Assembly (NCBI GenBank): GCA_009692615.1
Contig: SHYW01000012.1
Location: 1-62,997 of the forward strand
DNA length: 62,997 bases
Reading direction: 5' to 3'
Source: Deltaproteobacteria bacterium
GTDB taxonomy: Bacteria; Desulfobacterota; Binatia; UBA9968
In this document: positions 8,912-17,961 of the stretch, in pieces
Position numbering within the stretch: position 1 is the stretch's first letter
Layout: each line of letters starts with the position of its first letter
Program-made: the position numbers and the translations under genes
The notes under the pieces: model-generated
What the model was told of the DNA's origin: nothing
Database searches by the model: none
The model's input: only the letters and a program-made list of their open reading frames with translations

Positions 8912-10009
8912 CTAATCGCGGATTTTTTGCGTGAACCATTCGAGCGGCAGCGGATGGCCCAGCCCTTTCGCTTTAGCCAAGTTGTACGCCGTGCCTCCCA
9001 CCGCCGCGAATTGCAATCCCTGAGTGCCTTGGTTGTTGAGAAATGTAACCTGCTGATCGTTGGCTCTGCCGATCCACTTGCCGGCCATGATGTCGGGGAT
9101 CGTGCCGATGTCGGGGTTGTCGATCTCGTGGTGCGGTGACGAGGGAATTTTTTTCTTTTCTTCGGGACTGCCGGCGATAAAGCCGAACATGCCGTCGCTG
9201 CCGGTGACGACCTCGGGCGCGTTGCGGTCCGCGTACAAGGTCGAAGTGCCCAACCGGGCGCGCACATCGGCGCGCGCGAGGATATCCGGGCCGGCCTCGT
9301 TGTTGCGCACGTTGTTGATGTGCATGCCGGGTTCGAGCCATTCGGCTTTGATGACTGGGATTAAAGAATCCGTCGTCAGTGACACAATGTCGGCGCCCTT
9401 GAGGGCCTTCTCCGGCGAGTCGACGGCGATGACTTCGATGTCGAGCTTTTCGGTCATCTCGGCGGCGAATGCCTCGCGGTTTTTCTTGGTTGGGCTGAAC
9501 ACGCGCATGACTTCCAGCGGCCGGACATGTTTGATCGCCTCGGCGTAGGTGCGCGCCATGCCGCCGGAGCCGATCATGGCCATAACCTTGGCGTCTTTGC
9601 GCGCTAGGTATTTCGTGCCTAGACCGGCGCAGGCGCCGACGCGCATATGCTGCAAGTAGCCGTCATTCATGATCGCCAGCGGTTCGCCATTGCGCGTGCT
9701 GGTGAGAAAAATCAGGCCGCAGTAATTGCCGCGCTCCATGCAATATTTATCTTCCACCATGAAGCCGTCCTGATTTTCCCAGGCGAGCATGTCGGACTTC
9801 ATGCGGATGGCGAACATGCCCAACTTGCGCGACGCGCCCTCCATGGTGCCCCAACGATAGTAGTGGGGGTCGTTGGGCACGTAGAAATCGATGCGCGGCC
9901 GATAGCCGGCCTTGAGTTCGTTCAACTCGCGGTAGGCGTCTTCCATGGCGTCGATGCAGGTCTTCATGTCGAGCACCGATTCAATCTGTTCGTTGGTTAG
10001 AAAAATCAT
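8912..10009 (-). CDS. Ornithine cyclodeaminase/mu-crystallin family protein
   Basis: 365-residue NAD(P)-dependent OCD-family protein with the nucleotide motif MAMIGSGGMA in the middle, followed by VFSPTKKNREAFAAEM and a GADIV strand typical of the Rossmann half. The substrate half keeps the YRPRIDF arginine and a LQHMRVGA arginine. At the canonical G-x-K-x5-P lysine it reads GMFAIRMKSD, and the GADAPGK-like aspartate stretch is absent. A real ornithine cyclodeaminase is therefore unlikely; an imine, ketimine or amino-acid reductase is plausible. It is divergent from the OCD gene at 10102 across a 92-base spacer. Confidence 0.85.
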   Translation of the reverse strand: MIFLTNEQIESVLDMKTCIDAMEDAYRELNELKAGYRPRIDFYVPNDPHYYRWGTMEGASRKLGMFAIRMKSDMLAWENQDGFMVEDKYCMERGNYCGLIFLTSTRNGEPLAIMNDGYLQHMRVGACAGLGTKYLARKDAKVMAMIGSGGMARTYAEAIKHVRPLEVMRVFSPTKKNREAFAAEMTEKLDIEVIAVDSPEKALKGADIVSLTTDSLIPVIKAEWLEPGMHINNVRNNEAGPDILARADVRARLGTSTLYADRNAPEVVTGSDGMFGFIAGSPEEKKKIPSSPHHEIDNPDIGTIPDIMAGKWIGRANDQQVTFLNNQGTQGLQFAAVGGTAYNLAKAKGLGHPLPLEWFTQKIRD

Positions 10010-10041
10010 TGGCGCTTCGTCTCCCTACCGGATAACTGTCG

Positions 10042-10071
10042 TTGACACCGGCTTTCACTGATTGATATAGC
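10042..10071 (+). promoter_or_regulatory. Predicted sigma-70-like promoter
   Basis: A TTGACA box at 10042-10047 and an ATATAG/TATAGC box beginning at 10065-10066 are separated by 17-18 bases, inside the 92-base divergent spacer. It would start a short leader, about 25 bases, before the OCD gene at 10102. No operator palindrome is obvious. Confidence 0.4.
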
Positions 10072-10101
10072 CGTTCATATCTCACTAGCAAGGCGGCCAC
10101 A

Positions 10102-11202
10102 ATGCTTATTCTCAGCAACGAAGACATCGACAATTTACTGACGGTCGAACTGGCTTTCAACGCGCTGGAAGGCGCCTATCGGAGCCAAGCCCAGGGCGGC
10201 GCAGTCAACCGCCCGCGCAGCGATCTTTATCTTCCCGGCATCCATGAGGGCAGCGTCTACGCTTTCAAGACCATGGAAGGCGGGCTGGTCGAGTCGCGGG
10301 TGGTGGCGCTACGGCTCAATTCCGATGTCATCCAATGGGAGAATCGCGGCGACCGCGTAGTCAAAGATAAAGTGCCCAAGGCTCCTGGCAACAAGTGGGT
10401 CGGCTTGATTCAATTGTTTTCCGCCGAAACCGGCGAACCGCTGGCGATGTTTCCTGACGGCGTGGTGCAGGGTCTTCGGGTCGCGGTGACCAGCGCTTTG
10501 GCGGCAAAACATATGGCGCGGCAAAATGCCTCGGTATTGGCCGTCTTCGGTTCAGGCTGGCAGGCGCGCGCTCATGTGCGCGCCTTTTGCGCCGTGCGTA
10601 AGATCGCCAGAGTCCAGATCTATAGCCCGACCAAAGAAAATCGCGAGAAATTTGCCGGCGAGATGGCGCAACTCGTCGGCGTGCCGGTGCACGCGATGGC
10701 GTCGGCTGAAGCGGCGGCGCATGGCGCCGACATTCTGGTTGCCGCAACCAACGCGATCACCCGGGTGATTCCACCTGAGTGGATGAAGCCGGGCGTGCAT
10801 GCCACTTGCGTCAAGATCTCCGAGCTGGGCGACGAGACCTTTCGCAAAGCGGATCGCATCGTGATTCACGCGAAGAACTTCGCGCCGGAAAACTATATCG
10901 CCGGCTATGGCGACGAAAAAGTCTGGGCCCATGATCCGATCGATTTCATTCGCGGTGTCAAAAAGTCCGCGGCCGACGCGGAAGCGGCGCCGTTTTGGAT
11001 CGATGCCCCTGAACTGAAGGACGTTATCGGCGGCAAAGTGCCGGGACGGACCTCCGAGCAGGAGATCACTTGTTTCATCAATAACATCGGCCTGGGAATT
11101 CAATTCGCAGCGGTCGGCAATGCAGTTTACTTGGCGGCCAAAGCCAAAGGGGTCGGCCGAGAAATTCCGACGGATTGGTTCCTCGAAACAGTGCATCCGT
11201 AA
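10102..11202 (+). CDS. Ornithine cyclodeaminase/mu-crystallin family protein
   Basis: 366 residues. Nucleotide motif VLAVFGSGWQARAH, then IYSPTKENREKFAGEM and GADILVAATN. NRPRSDLYLP carries the usual arginine, but the lysine position reads VVALRLNSD, as in the minus-strand neighbour. The C-terminal NIGLGIQFAAVGNAVYLAA-type helix is shared by all the OCD proteins here. It heads a plus-strand run: the next gene, a binding protein, starts 32 bases downstream behind a strong AGGAGG. The gene is probably expressed from the promoter at 10042. Function: NAD(P)H-linked reductase or dehydrogenase of an unknown imine or amino acid. Confidence 0.85.
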   Translation: MLILSNEDIDNLLTVELAFNALEGAYRSQAQGGAVNRPRSDLYLPGIHEGSVYAFKTMEGGLVESRVVALRLNSDVIQWENRGDRVVKDKVPKAPGNKWVGLIQLFSAETGEPLAMFPDGVVQGLRVAVTSALAAKHMARQNASVLAVFGSGWQARAHVRAFCAVRKIARVQIYSPTKENREKFAGEMAQLVGVPVHAMASAEAAAHGADILVAATNAITRVIPPEWMKPGVHATCVKISELGDETFRKADRIVIHAKNFAPENYIAGYGDEKVWAHDPIDFIRGVKKSAADAEAAPFWIDAPELKDVIGGKVPGRTSEQEITCFINNIGLGIQFAAVGNAVYLAAKAKGVGREIPTDWFLETVHP

Positions 11203-11234
11203 GCAGATTGGTTTCGCATTAGGAGGACGCCCCG

Positions 11235-12266
11235 GTGTGTAGGGTGACTGGCGAGAATGATGCGGCACATTGCCCAGTGAGAGCTTGGTGCTTACTCGTT
11301 TTAGTGTCTGCTTTCCTTGGCTGGGTGCCAAAGCTAACTTCCGCGGCCCAACCTGAGACCCTCAACTTGAGCTATTCGGCGGCGGTGGTATCCGGCGCGC
11401 CATTCTGGATCGGCCATGAATTGAAACTGTTCGAGCGTGAAGGGTTGCATTCGCAACTGGTTTACATCAACGCCGGACCGCGCGCCCTGGCAGCGATCTT
11501 GGCTGGGGAAGTTCAGCTTTCACTCTCGGGCGTCAATGCGATCGTCTCGGCGTTCGCTCAGGGCAGCGATCCGGTGGCCCTCGCCGGTGCCGTGAACACC
11601 ATCAACGTGTCGGTTTATGCCCGCCCGGAAATCCGCAGTCCGGACGATTTGCGCGGCAAGCGCCTGGGCATCACGCGCTTCGGCGGGTTGACCGATGTGG
11701 CGGTGGTCTATGCGCTCAAGCAGTGGGGACTCACGCCGGGAAAAGACGTGGCGATCATCCAGATGGGCGACGCGAGCTCCGTGGTCGGCGCGCTCGCCGG
11801 CAACGTCGTCCAGGCCGCCGGACTTCAGGCTCCCTTCACCGTTCGCGCGGCGCAATTGGGCCATCGCGAGTTGATCGACCTGTCGAAATCCGGCCTGCAG
11901 TATCAAAACACTGTGGTGCTCTCGACGCGCTCGTTCGTCAAGCGCGCACCGGAGACCGTGCGCCGGTTCATGCGCGCCTACTCCACAGCTCTGAGCGTGT
12001 TTCACACGCAAAAAGACACCACTCTGAAAGTCATGACCAAGTATCTTAAAGGACTGGATGGGGTGGTCTTGGATAAGAGCTATGAAGCGTTTCGCGCTTG
12101 GATGCCGGAGATTCCATATCTCAACCATCCGGGCATGGAGACGGCGATTCAATTGACTCCCCTCGGCGGCAAAGAGAAAGAGATCAAGGCGCGCGATCTT
12201 ATCGATGAAACTTTCGTCCGCGAACTGGACCAGCAGGGATTTTATCGCGCCCTCTATAAAAAATAG
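11235..12266 (+). CDS. ABC-type substrate-binding protein, NMT1/SsuA-like
   Basis: 343 residues from a GTG start placed 8 bases after a consensus AGGAGG. The signal peptide ends around TSAAQPET. Mature hallmarks: LNLSYSAAVVSGAPFWIGHE, AAILAGEVQLSLSGV and SPDDLRGKRLGITRFGGLTD. It is a close paralogue of the binding protein at 13427-14431, with long shared stretches such as FEREGL, QLxYIN and GDASxxxGALAxN. The single amidohydrolase gene between them makes SBP-amidohydrolase-SBP look like a duplication around an enzyme gene. It lies 32 bases after the OCD gene, in the same operon. Confidence 0.87.
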   Translation: MCRVTGENDAAHCPVRAWCLLVLVSAFLGWVPKLTSAAQPETLNLSYSAAVVSGAPFWIGHELKLFEREGLHSQLVYINAGPRALAAILAGEVQLSLSGVNAIVSAFAQGSDPVALAGAVNTINVSVYARPEIRSPDDLRGKRLGITRFGGLTDVAVVYALKQWGLTPGKDVAIIQMGDASSVVGALAGNVVQAAGLQAPFTVRAAQLGHRELIDLSKSGLQYQNTVVLSTRSFVKRAPETVRRFMRAYSTALSVFHTQKDTTLKVMTKYLKGLDGVVLDKSYEAFRAWMPEIPYLNHPGMETAIQLTPLGGKEKEIKARDLIDETFVRELDQQGFYRALYKK

Positions 12267-12311
12267 TGCGGCGGTGAGAGTTTATTCGAACCGAACTTCA
12301 AGGAGCAAGAC

Positions 12312-13406
12312 ATGCCCGGAGTTTTAGACGCTGACACGCATATCGCCGAGTCGGAGGCGATGTGGAGTTATATCGACAAAGAGATGTATCCGCGCCGGCC
12401 GGTGTTGACGCGCATACCGGACGATACTTGGTATGGCGAGCGCAATGCGTTTTGGTTGATCGATGGCGAGATATTTCCCAAGCCGGCCGGCAAGGCGAGC
12501 TTTAGTTTGATTACGCCGTCGGCACAGAAGAAAGAGTCCGGCCGCGGCGATATTCATCTGGCCGTGCGGGAGCTGACCGATCCGCTGGCGCGGTTGCAGG
12601 ACATGGATAAAATTGGCGTCGAGGTCCAAGTGATTTATCCGACCTTGTTTTTGGTTTATCTCACCGACGACGCCCAGCTGGATATCGCGCTGAGCCGTGC
12701 GTACAATCGCTTTATTGCTAACGCCTGCGCGAAAGCACCGGACCGGCTCAAGTGGGTGGCGATCCCGCCGCTGCGCGATATCGGAGCGTCGTTGGTGGAA
12801 ATGAAGTGGGCCAAGGAGCAGGGTGCGGTGGGAGTGTTTTTGCGCGGCATGGAAGGCAATTTGACACTGGACAATCCGTATCTCCATCCGGTGTATGCGC
12901 TGGCGCAGCAACTCGATCTGACCATCTGCATCCACACCGGTTCGGGTAGCCGGCACTTGATGCAGCCTTTCGATGTCGAGCGCAATCATACCTTCGCGCA
13001 TAATCGTGTCCTGCCGGTGGTCGCCTTCCGCGATCTGGTGGCCAATCGCATTCCCGAGCTGTTTCCCAAGCTGCGCTTCGGCTACATCGAAGCGGCGGCG
13101 AGCTGGGTGCCTTATATATTTCACGTGTTGCGCCGCTCCGTGCGTTCCGATCTAAAGAATAAGAACCCGCAAGATCTATTTCGCGACTACCGCTTCTGGA
13201 TCGCCTGCGAGGCCGACGAAGAGTTGCCGCATCTGCTCAACTATATCGGCGAAGATCACCTCGTCATTGGCTCCGACTACGGTCACAACGATCCGTCGAA
13301 GGAGCCGGAGTTCGTCAAAAACATGCGCGCGCGGGAGGATGTCGCGCCCAAAGTAGTCGAAAAAATCTTGTGCGAAAACCCGCGCCGGCTTTACGGATTG
13401 ATCTAG
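12312..13406 (+). CDS. COG2159 amidohydrolase family 2 (ACMSD-like metal-dependent hydrolase/decarboxylase)
   Basis: 364 residues with the amidohydrolase-2 signature. The N-terminal metal motif is DADTHIAES (residues 6-14, D-x-D-x-H instead of HxH), HTGSGSRHL supplies the mid-barrel histidine, and GSDYGHNDP the C-terminal aspartate. Relatives hydrolyse or decarboxylate small carbonyl compounds (for example ACMSD, gamma-resorcylate decarboxylase). AAGGAG precedes the ATG by 8 bases. It is a clear paralogue of the minus-strand gene at 57710, sharing DADTHIAESExMW, the WLIDGxIFPK region and the whole C-terminus, although the two lie 45 kb apart. Confidence 0.85.
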   Translation: MPGVLDADTHIAESEAMWSYIDKEMYPRRPVLTRIPDDTWYGERNAFWLIDGEIFPKPAGKASFSLITPSAQKKESGRGDIHLAVRELTDPLARLQDMDKIGVEVQVIYPTLFLVYLTDDAQLDIALSRAYNRFIANACAKAPDRLKWVAIPPLRDIGASLVEMKWAKEQGAVGVFLRGMEGNLTLDNPYLHPVYALAQQLDLTICIHTGSGSRHLMQPFDVERNHTFAHNRVLPVVAFRDLVANRIPELFPKLRFGYIEAAASWVPYIFHVLRRSVRSDLKNKNPQDLFRDYRFWIACEADEELPHLLNYIGEDHLVIGSDYGHNDPSKEPEFVKNMRAREDVAPKVVEKILCENPRRLYGLI

Positions 13407-13426
13407 TGATTTTCCGGGAGGTGCTC

Positions 13427-14431
13427 ATGTGCTTGCGGTTACGATCAACGATTAGATTCATCGCCGCCGTTTTTGCGGTGCTTATTGTACAAGTCGAGGC
13501 CGGTTCCGGCGCGCAACTCGACACGCTCAATATCAGCTATTCCGCTCTGGTCCCCTCCGGCGCGCCATTTTGGATCGCCCAGGATCTCAAATTGTTCGAA
13601 AGAGAAGGGCTCAAGACGCAGCTGATTTATATCAACGCCGCGGCGCGTGTCATGGCGGCGATCCTGGCCGGAGAAGTGCAAGTTTCTCTGTCAGGGGTGA
13701 GTCCGCTGGTGTTGACCTATGCCCAAGGAAGCGATCCGGTGGCGATCGCGGGGGCGGTCAATCAGATCAATGTTTCAATCTTCGCGCGTCCGGAGATTCG
13801 CAGCCCGGAGGATTTGCGCGGCAAGCGGCTGGGCATCACCCGCTTCGGCGGGCTGACCGATTTCTCGGCCCAATACGCGTTAAAAAAATGGGGCCTGCAG
13901 CCGGTAAAAGACGTTGCCATCGTGCAAATCGGCGATGCCAGCGCGCTGATGGGCGCCATGGCTGCCAACGCGCTCCAAGCCGCCGCGCTACAGCCGCCAT
14001 CGACAATGGTAGCGGCGCAACTTCGCTACCGCGAGCTGCTCGATCTGTCCAAGTCGGGACTGGAGTATCAGAACACCGTGGTGCTGACCACGCGGTCATT
14101 ATTGAAAAATTCGCCGGACAAGTTTCGCAGATTCCTGCGTGCTTATTCCGCGGCGCTGGCGGTCTTTCACGGCCAGAAAGACCTTTCGGTCAAAGTCATC
14201 GGCCGTTATTTGAAAGGGATGGAGCCGGCGATATTGGAGAAAAGTTGCGAGGCTTACAAAGCTTGGGTGCCAGAGATTCCCTATTTGAATCGGGCGGGCA
14301 TGGAAGCCGCCATCGGCCTTACACCCGCGGGGAGCAAAGAAAAAGAGATCAGATGCGGCGATCTCGTCGACGAGTCCATGATTCGCGAATTGGAACAGCA
14401 AGGCTTTTTTCGCGCGCTCTACAAAAAGTGA
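13427..14431 (+). CDS. ABC-type substrate-binding protein, NMT1/SsuA-like
   Basis: About 334 residues from the ATG at 13427, preceded by GGGAGG at 13416-13421. The frame is open upstream to 13370, but that would overlap the amidohydrolase and precede the signal peptide (LRSTIRFIAAVFAVLIVQVE). Motifs: SGAPFWIAQDLKLFEREGLK, AAILAGEVQVSLSGVSP and SPEDLRGKRLGITRFGGLTD. It is a near-duplicate in design of the protein at 11235. It follows the amidohydrolase by 20 bases and precedes an OCD gene by 84, so all four probably share a transcript. Confidence 0.87.
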   Translation: MCLRLRSTIRFIAAVFAVLIVQVEAGSGAQLDTLNISYSALVPSGAPFWIAQDLKLFEREGLKTQLIYINAAARVMAAILAGEVQVSLSGVSPLVLTYAQGSDPVAIAGAVNQINVSIFARPEIRSPEDLRGKRLGITRFGGLTDFSAQYALKKWGLQPVKDVAIVQIGDASALMGAMAANALQAAALQPPSTMVAAQLRYRELLDLSKSGLEYQNTVVLTTRSLLKNSPDKFRRFLRAYSAALAVFHGQKDLSVKVIGRYLKGMEPAILEKSCEAYKAWVPEIPYLNRAGMEAAIGLTPAGSKEKEIRCGDLVDESMIRELEQQGFFRALYKK

Positions 14432-14515
14432 GGTGCGTGCGGATCATTGTCGATCGACGGAGTATCGCGATACAGTGCCAACGGGTTAGAGAAAAAATCA
14501 ATCGGGAGAATTTTT

Positions 14516-15604
14516 ATGCTGCTCATCACCGATCCGGAAGTAAGACAGGTGCTCAACATGCGCGACTGCATTGACGCGATGGAGCGGGCTTTTGCCGAGG
14601 AGGCGCGCGGCATCGCCGTGAACAAGCCGCGCACGCGCTATAAAGTCCCGCCGGATCTCGACAAGCCCGGCTACATGGCCAACATCATTCCCGGCGCGGT
14701 GCCGAGCTCGGGGGTTGCGGCGCTGCGTTACGATTCCACCATCGTGCAAGAGCGCGTGTTCGCAGGAAGCAAAAGGATGGATTTCCCGTCGCCGACCAAA
14801 CGGAGTTGGGGATTCGTGTTGCTCTTTAGTCTAGAAACGGCGGAGCTCTTGGCGCTAATCCACGATTTCAGCATGTCGGCAATCCGGGTGGGCGCGACCA
14901 CGGCGGTTGCCAATCGGGCCTTGGCTCGAAAGAATTCTAAAGTCGTGGGAATCTTCGGCTCGGGCAATGAGGCGCGCACCAACCTGGAAGCGATCTGCGC
15001 CGTGCGCGAGATCGAAAAGGTAAAAGTTTTTAGCACGACCAAAGCGCACCGCGATCGCTTCGCGGAGGAAATGACCGAATTGTTAAACGTCGAAGTTCAG
15101 CCGGTGAGCAGCCCCGAGGCGGTCGTCAAAGGATCTGATATCGTCATGTGCGCGACCAACTCGAGCGAGCCAGTATTCGACGGCCAGTGGCTGGAACCGG
15201 GGCAGTTGGTGACGACCATCGCCAACACCGACGGGGTGCACCGGCGCACTGAGGCGGATGCCACGACGATGCTGCGCGCCGACTTGATTGTGCTCAACAA
15301 TAAAGAGACGGCGATCACCAACCAACAGCGCGAGCTGCTCGACTTGATCGACGGCGCTAAATTCGGTTGGGACAAGGTCTGCGAGTTGGGACAAGTGCTC
15401 GCCGGCGCGCACGCCGGCCGGAGCAACGACCAAGAAATTATCTACTACAAGAGCAACACCGGTGTCGGCATTCAATTCGCCGCCGCCGGGGCGTTGATCT
15501 ACCAAGCCTGCAAGAAGCAGGGGTTAGGACGAGAGTTGCCGGGTGAATGGTTCGGCGCAGATTTGAGCGAGTGGATGGACAAGGGCTTTATGCCCTCGCC
15601 GTAA
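14516..15604 (+). CDS. Ornithine cyclodeaminase/mu-crystallin family protein
   Basis: About 362 residues from the ATG at 14516, which has GGGAGA just upstream. The longer frame from 14447 adds a non-homologous leader. VVGIFGSGNEARTNLEAICA is the nucleotide-binding motif. NKPRTRYKVP and SAIRVGATTA retain the two arginines of the family, while the lysine site reads GVAALRYDST and the loop that normally holds the catalytic Asp reads TTIANTDGVHRRTEAD. The C-terminal TGVGIQFAAAGALIYQA helix is typical. It is cytoplasmic and sits between an NMT1-type binding protein upstream and a further OCD gene 122 bases downstream. Confidence 0.85.
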   Translation: MLLITDPEVRQVLNMRDCIDAMERAFAEEARGIAVNKPRTRYKVPPDLDKPGYMANIIPGAVPSSGVAALRYDSTIVQERVFAGSKRMDFPSPTKRSWGFVLLFSLETAELLALIHDFSMSAIRVGATTAVANRALARKNSKVVGIFGSGNEARTNLEAICAVREIEKVKVFSTTKAHRDRFAEEMTELLNVEVQPVSSPEAVVKGSDIVMCATNSSEPVFDGQWLEPGQLVTTIANTDGVHRRTEADATTMLRADLIVLNNKETAITNQQRELLDLIDGAKFGWDKVCELGQVLAGAHAGRSNDQEIIYYKSNTGVGIQFAAAGALIYQACKKQGLGRELPGEWFGADLSEWMDKGFMPSP

Positions 15605-15725
15605 AGGAGCGAGACTTTGCTTCACGGGAGCCCAGGCGTTCGTGAAGCTCGCTCGGGCGGCGATCGATCCGTTGGTCGACTAGACATTTCAAGGGTCGTA
15701 AAATTCGTTTAGGTTTGGGGGGTAT

Positions 15726-16838
15726 ATGGCGCTTTTTTTTCATTCCGACGACGTCGATGAATTTCTCTCTTTGACCGATGCGGTGCGCGTTGCCGAAGAC
15801 GCGCTCGGTAACATCCCGGGGCGCCAGGGCGTCAACGCGCCGCGTAAGCGGCTCAATCTGCACCGCCAATTCGCCGAAGCAAGCTTCGACACCGTGCTCA
15901 ACATCTACGCCGGCGGTTCGGCCAGCTATGGCGCCATCGGCGCGCAAGTGGCGCTTCATCGTAAGACTATCGAAGGCAACGTACAGAAAACCCCGCCGTA
16001 CAATCCCGATCAGACCGAGCTGGCGCATCTCTACGATGTCGATACCGGGTCGCTACTGGCGATTATGGCGCACCGGCCGCGCCATGTGAAAGGTGTGGCG
16101 GATTTGCGAACGCCGGCTACCAGCCTGGTCGGACTCGATCGGTTGGCGCGCAAAGACGCGCGCCGCGTCGGCATCTACGGCTCGGGCAATCAGGCGATCT
16201 CGACGTTTATGGGGCTTACGGAAATGCGCCAGATTGATAAGGCCAAAGTCTACAGCCCGACGAAGGCGAACCGCGAGAAATTCGCAAGGATCATGAGCGA
16301 GAAAACCGGTGTGTCGATCGAAGCGGTGAGCGAGCCGAGGGCGGCGGCCAAGGATGTGGATATCATCTTGTGCATGACCAATACCATCGTGCCGGTCATC
16401 GACGGTTCATGGTTGGAAGAGGGGCAGTACATCATTTCGGTGGTCGGCAGCAATATTGAGTTGGTCAAGAGCGGCGCCCTCGACAAGCCGCGTCGCGAGA
16501 TCGACGACGGCACGCTCAAGCGCTGCAGCTTCATTGTCGCGTTGTCGAAGGAACAAGCGATCGACTCGCAGCAGGGAGACATTTACTGGCCGGTAGAAAG
16601 CGGTGTTATCGGATGGGACAAGGTCGTTGAGATCGCCGATATTCTTGCCGGCAATGCGCCGGGACGAACCGACGATAAGCAGATCATACTTTATAAGAAT
16701 CAGGGCGGGCAGGGAATCATCGATATCGCCCTGGCCAAACATCTCTACGAGTTGGCGCGGGAAAAAGGCATCGGCACCGAGCTGCCGATTCGCCCTCGAC
16801 CGTCACACACGGGCACGGGATGGAGGGATTCATTTTGA
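15726..16838 (+). CDS. Ornithine cyclodeaminase/mu-crystallin family protein, GSN subgroup
   Basis: 370 residues behind a GGGGGG binding site. VGIYGSGNQAISTFMGLTEM is the nucleotide motif. The stretch SVVGSNIELV followed by RREIDDGTL and SQQGDIYWPV also occurs, slightly altered, in the OCD gene at 22517, so these two form a subgroup in which the canonical Asp of the GADAP loop is Asn. NAPRKRLNLHRQ holds the N-terminal arginine. Its 3-prime end overlaps the following binding-protein gene by up to 19 bases, a strong sign that the two are translated together. Confidence 0.85.
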   Translation: MALFFHSDDVDEFLSLTDAVRVAEDALGNIPGRQGVNAPRKRLNLHRQFAEASFDTVLNIYAGGSASYGAIGAQVALHRKTIEGNVQKTPPYNPDQTELAHLYDVDTGSLLAIMAHRPRHVKGVADLRTPATSLVGLDRLARKDARRVGIYGSGNQAISTFMGLTEMRQIDKAKVYSPTKANREKFARIMSEKTGVSIEAVSEPRAAAKDVDIILCMTNTIVPVIDGSWLEEGQYIISVVGSNIELVKSGALDKPRREIDDGTLKRCSFIVALSKEQAIDSQQGDIYWPVESGVIGWDKVVEIADILAGNAPGRTDDKQIILYKNQGGQGIIDIALAKHLYELAREKGIGTELPIRPRPSHTGTGWRDSF

Positions 16839-17812
16839 CCCAGTTATTCTTTCTCACGCGCGCTTTGGTTCTTCTCGCGTATTTCTTAGCTTGCGCTCCG
16901 GTTTCGTTGCACGCCGAGCCGGTGCGGATTTCCTATTCGGCGATTTCCTGGTTGATGACGCCGGTGTGGATGGCGGACGAGTTAGGCTTGTTCAAGAAGT
17001 ATAATTTGGCAGCTCAGCTCATTTACATTCCGTCGAGCGCGACCAGCGTGCAATCGCTCTTGGGCGGCAGCGTTGACGTGATCACCCCTGGCAGCAGCGG
17101 TGTAGTGATCGCCGCCGCCCGCGGCGTGCCGGTCGTAGCGGTGGCCGCCTCGACCCGGCGCGCGCCGTTTACGCTTTTCACTCAACCCGAGATCGCCAGG
17201 CCCGAGGAGCTGAAAGGCAAGATTACCGGCGTCACGCGGTTTAACTCGACCACGCATATGCTGACCGTGCTGATCTTGCGCAAGCTCCATCTGGAGAATT
17301 TCGTTGCCGTGCGCCAGATGGGCGACGTGCCCGCCATGCATAACGCGTTCGAGCAAAAGCTTATCGCCGGCATGGTCAGTTCCTACCCTCCCAAGGCGCG
17401 CCATCGGGCGCTCACGGATGCGGTCGCGCTCGAGATTCCCTACGCCGGCAGCATGATGACCGTAACGCGAAGCTTTCTCCAGGAGCGGCGCGATACGGTG
17501 GAGCGGGTGCTGCGCGCCTACGTCGAAGGCATGGCGGCGTTCCTCGGCAACAAAGAGCGCGCCAAGAACATTCTGGCGAAGTACATGCGGCGTAATCAGC
17601 CGGAGTTCTTGGAAGAGACGTTTGACACCGCGGCAAAGTATCTCGAACCGATTCCACGCGTCGATCGGCGCATCGTGCCGGCGATTCTCGATTTCGCGGG
17701 CATGAAAGACGCTGACGCCGACGAAGTCGCGGCACGCGTGATCGACGATAGTGTGATCGACAAACTGCAAAAGGAAAAAGTCTTTGACAATTTATTCGGC
17801 AAAACCAGGTGA
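16820..17812 (+). CDS. ABC-type substrate-binding protein, NMT1/SsuA-like
   Basis: 330 residues if started at the ATG at 16820, inside the OCD gene. A TTG at 16835, overlapping the OCD stop, has a better-placed GGAGGG (16822-16827) and gives a cleaner signal peptide ending at VSLHAEPV; I cannot decide between them. Mature motifs: VRISYSAISWLMTPVWMADE, YIPSSATSVQSLLGGSVDV and RPEELKGKITGVTRFNS. The variable second domain and a KMRAK-free tail set it apart from the 11235/13427 pair, which suggests a different ligand. It is coupled directly to its OCD partner. Confidence 0.85.
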   Translation: MEGFILTQLFFLTRALVLLAYFLACAPVSLHAEPVRISYSAISWLMTPVWMADELGLFKKYNLAAQLIYIPSSATSVQSLLGGSVDVITPGSSGVVIAAARGVPVVAVAASTRRAPFTLFTQPEIARPEELKGKITGVTRFNSTTHMLTVLILRKLHLENFVAVRQMGDVPAMHNAFEQKLIAGMVSSYPPKARHRALTDAVALEIPYAGSMMTVTRSFLQERRDTVERVLRAYVEGMAAFLGNKERAKNILAKYMRRNQPEFLEETFDTAAKYLEPIPRVDRRIVPAILDFAGMKDADADEVAARVIDDSVIDKLQKEKVFDNLFGKTR

Positions 17813-17842
17813 GCTGCCCGCATGGGCCGACGAAACGTCGGT

Positions 17843-17870
17843 TTGACAGGCGGGACGCAAAGATTGTAAT
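17843..17870 (+). promoter_or_regulatory. Predicted sigma-70-like promoter
   Basis: TTGACA at 17843-17848, then 16 bases, then TGTAAT at 17865-17870, in the 149-base spacer before the Rieske gene. Transcription would start near 17877 with a leader of about 85 bases. The spacing is slightly short but both boxes are close to consensus. Confidence 0.4.
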
Positions 17871-17961
17871 GACTTTGACGAATGCGCGTTCTGCTTGAGT
17901 CTCACAAGTCGCTACCCGAGCATTAACGGTTAAAAGGCAGCCGGATCGAGGAGGATTATTT

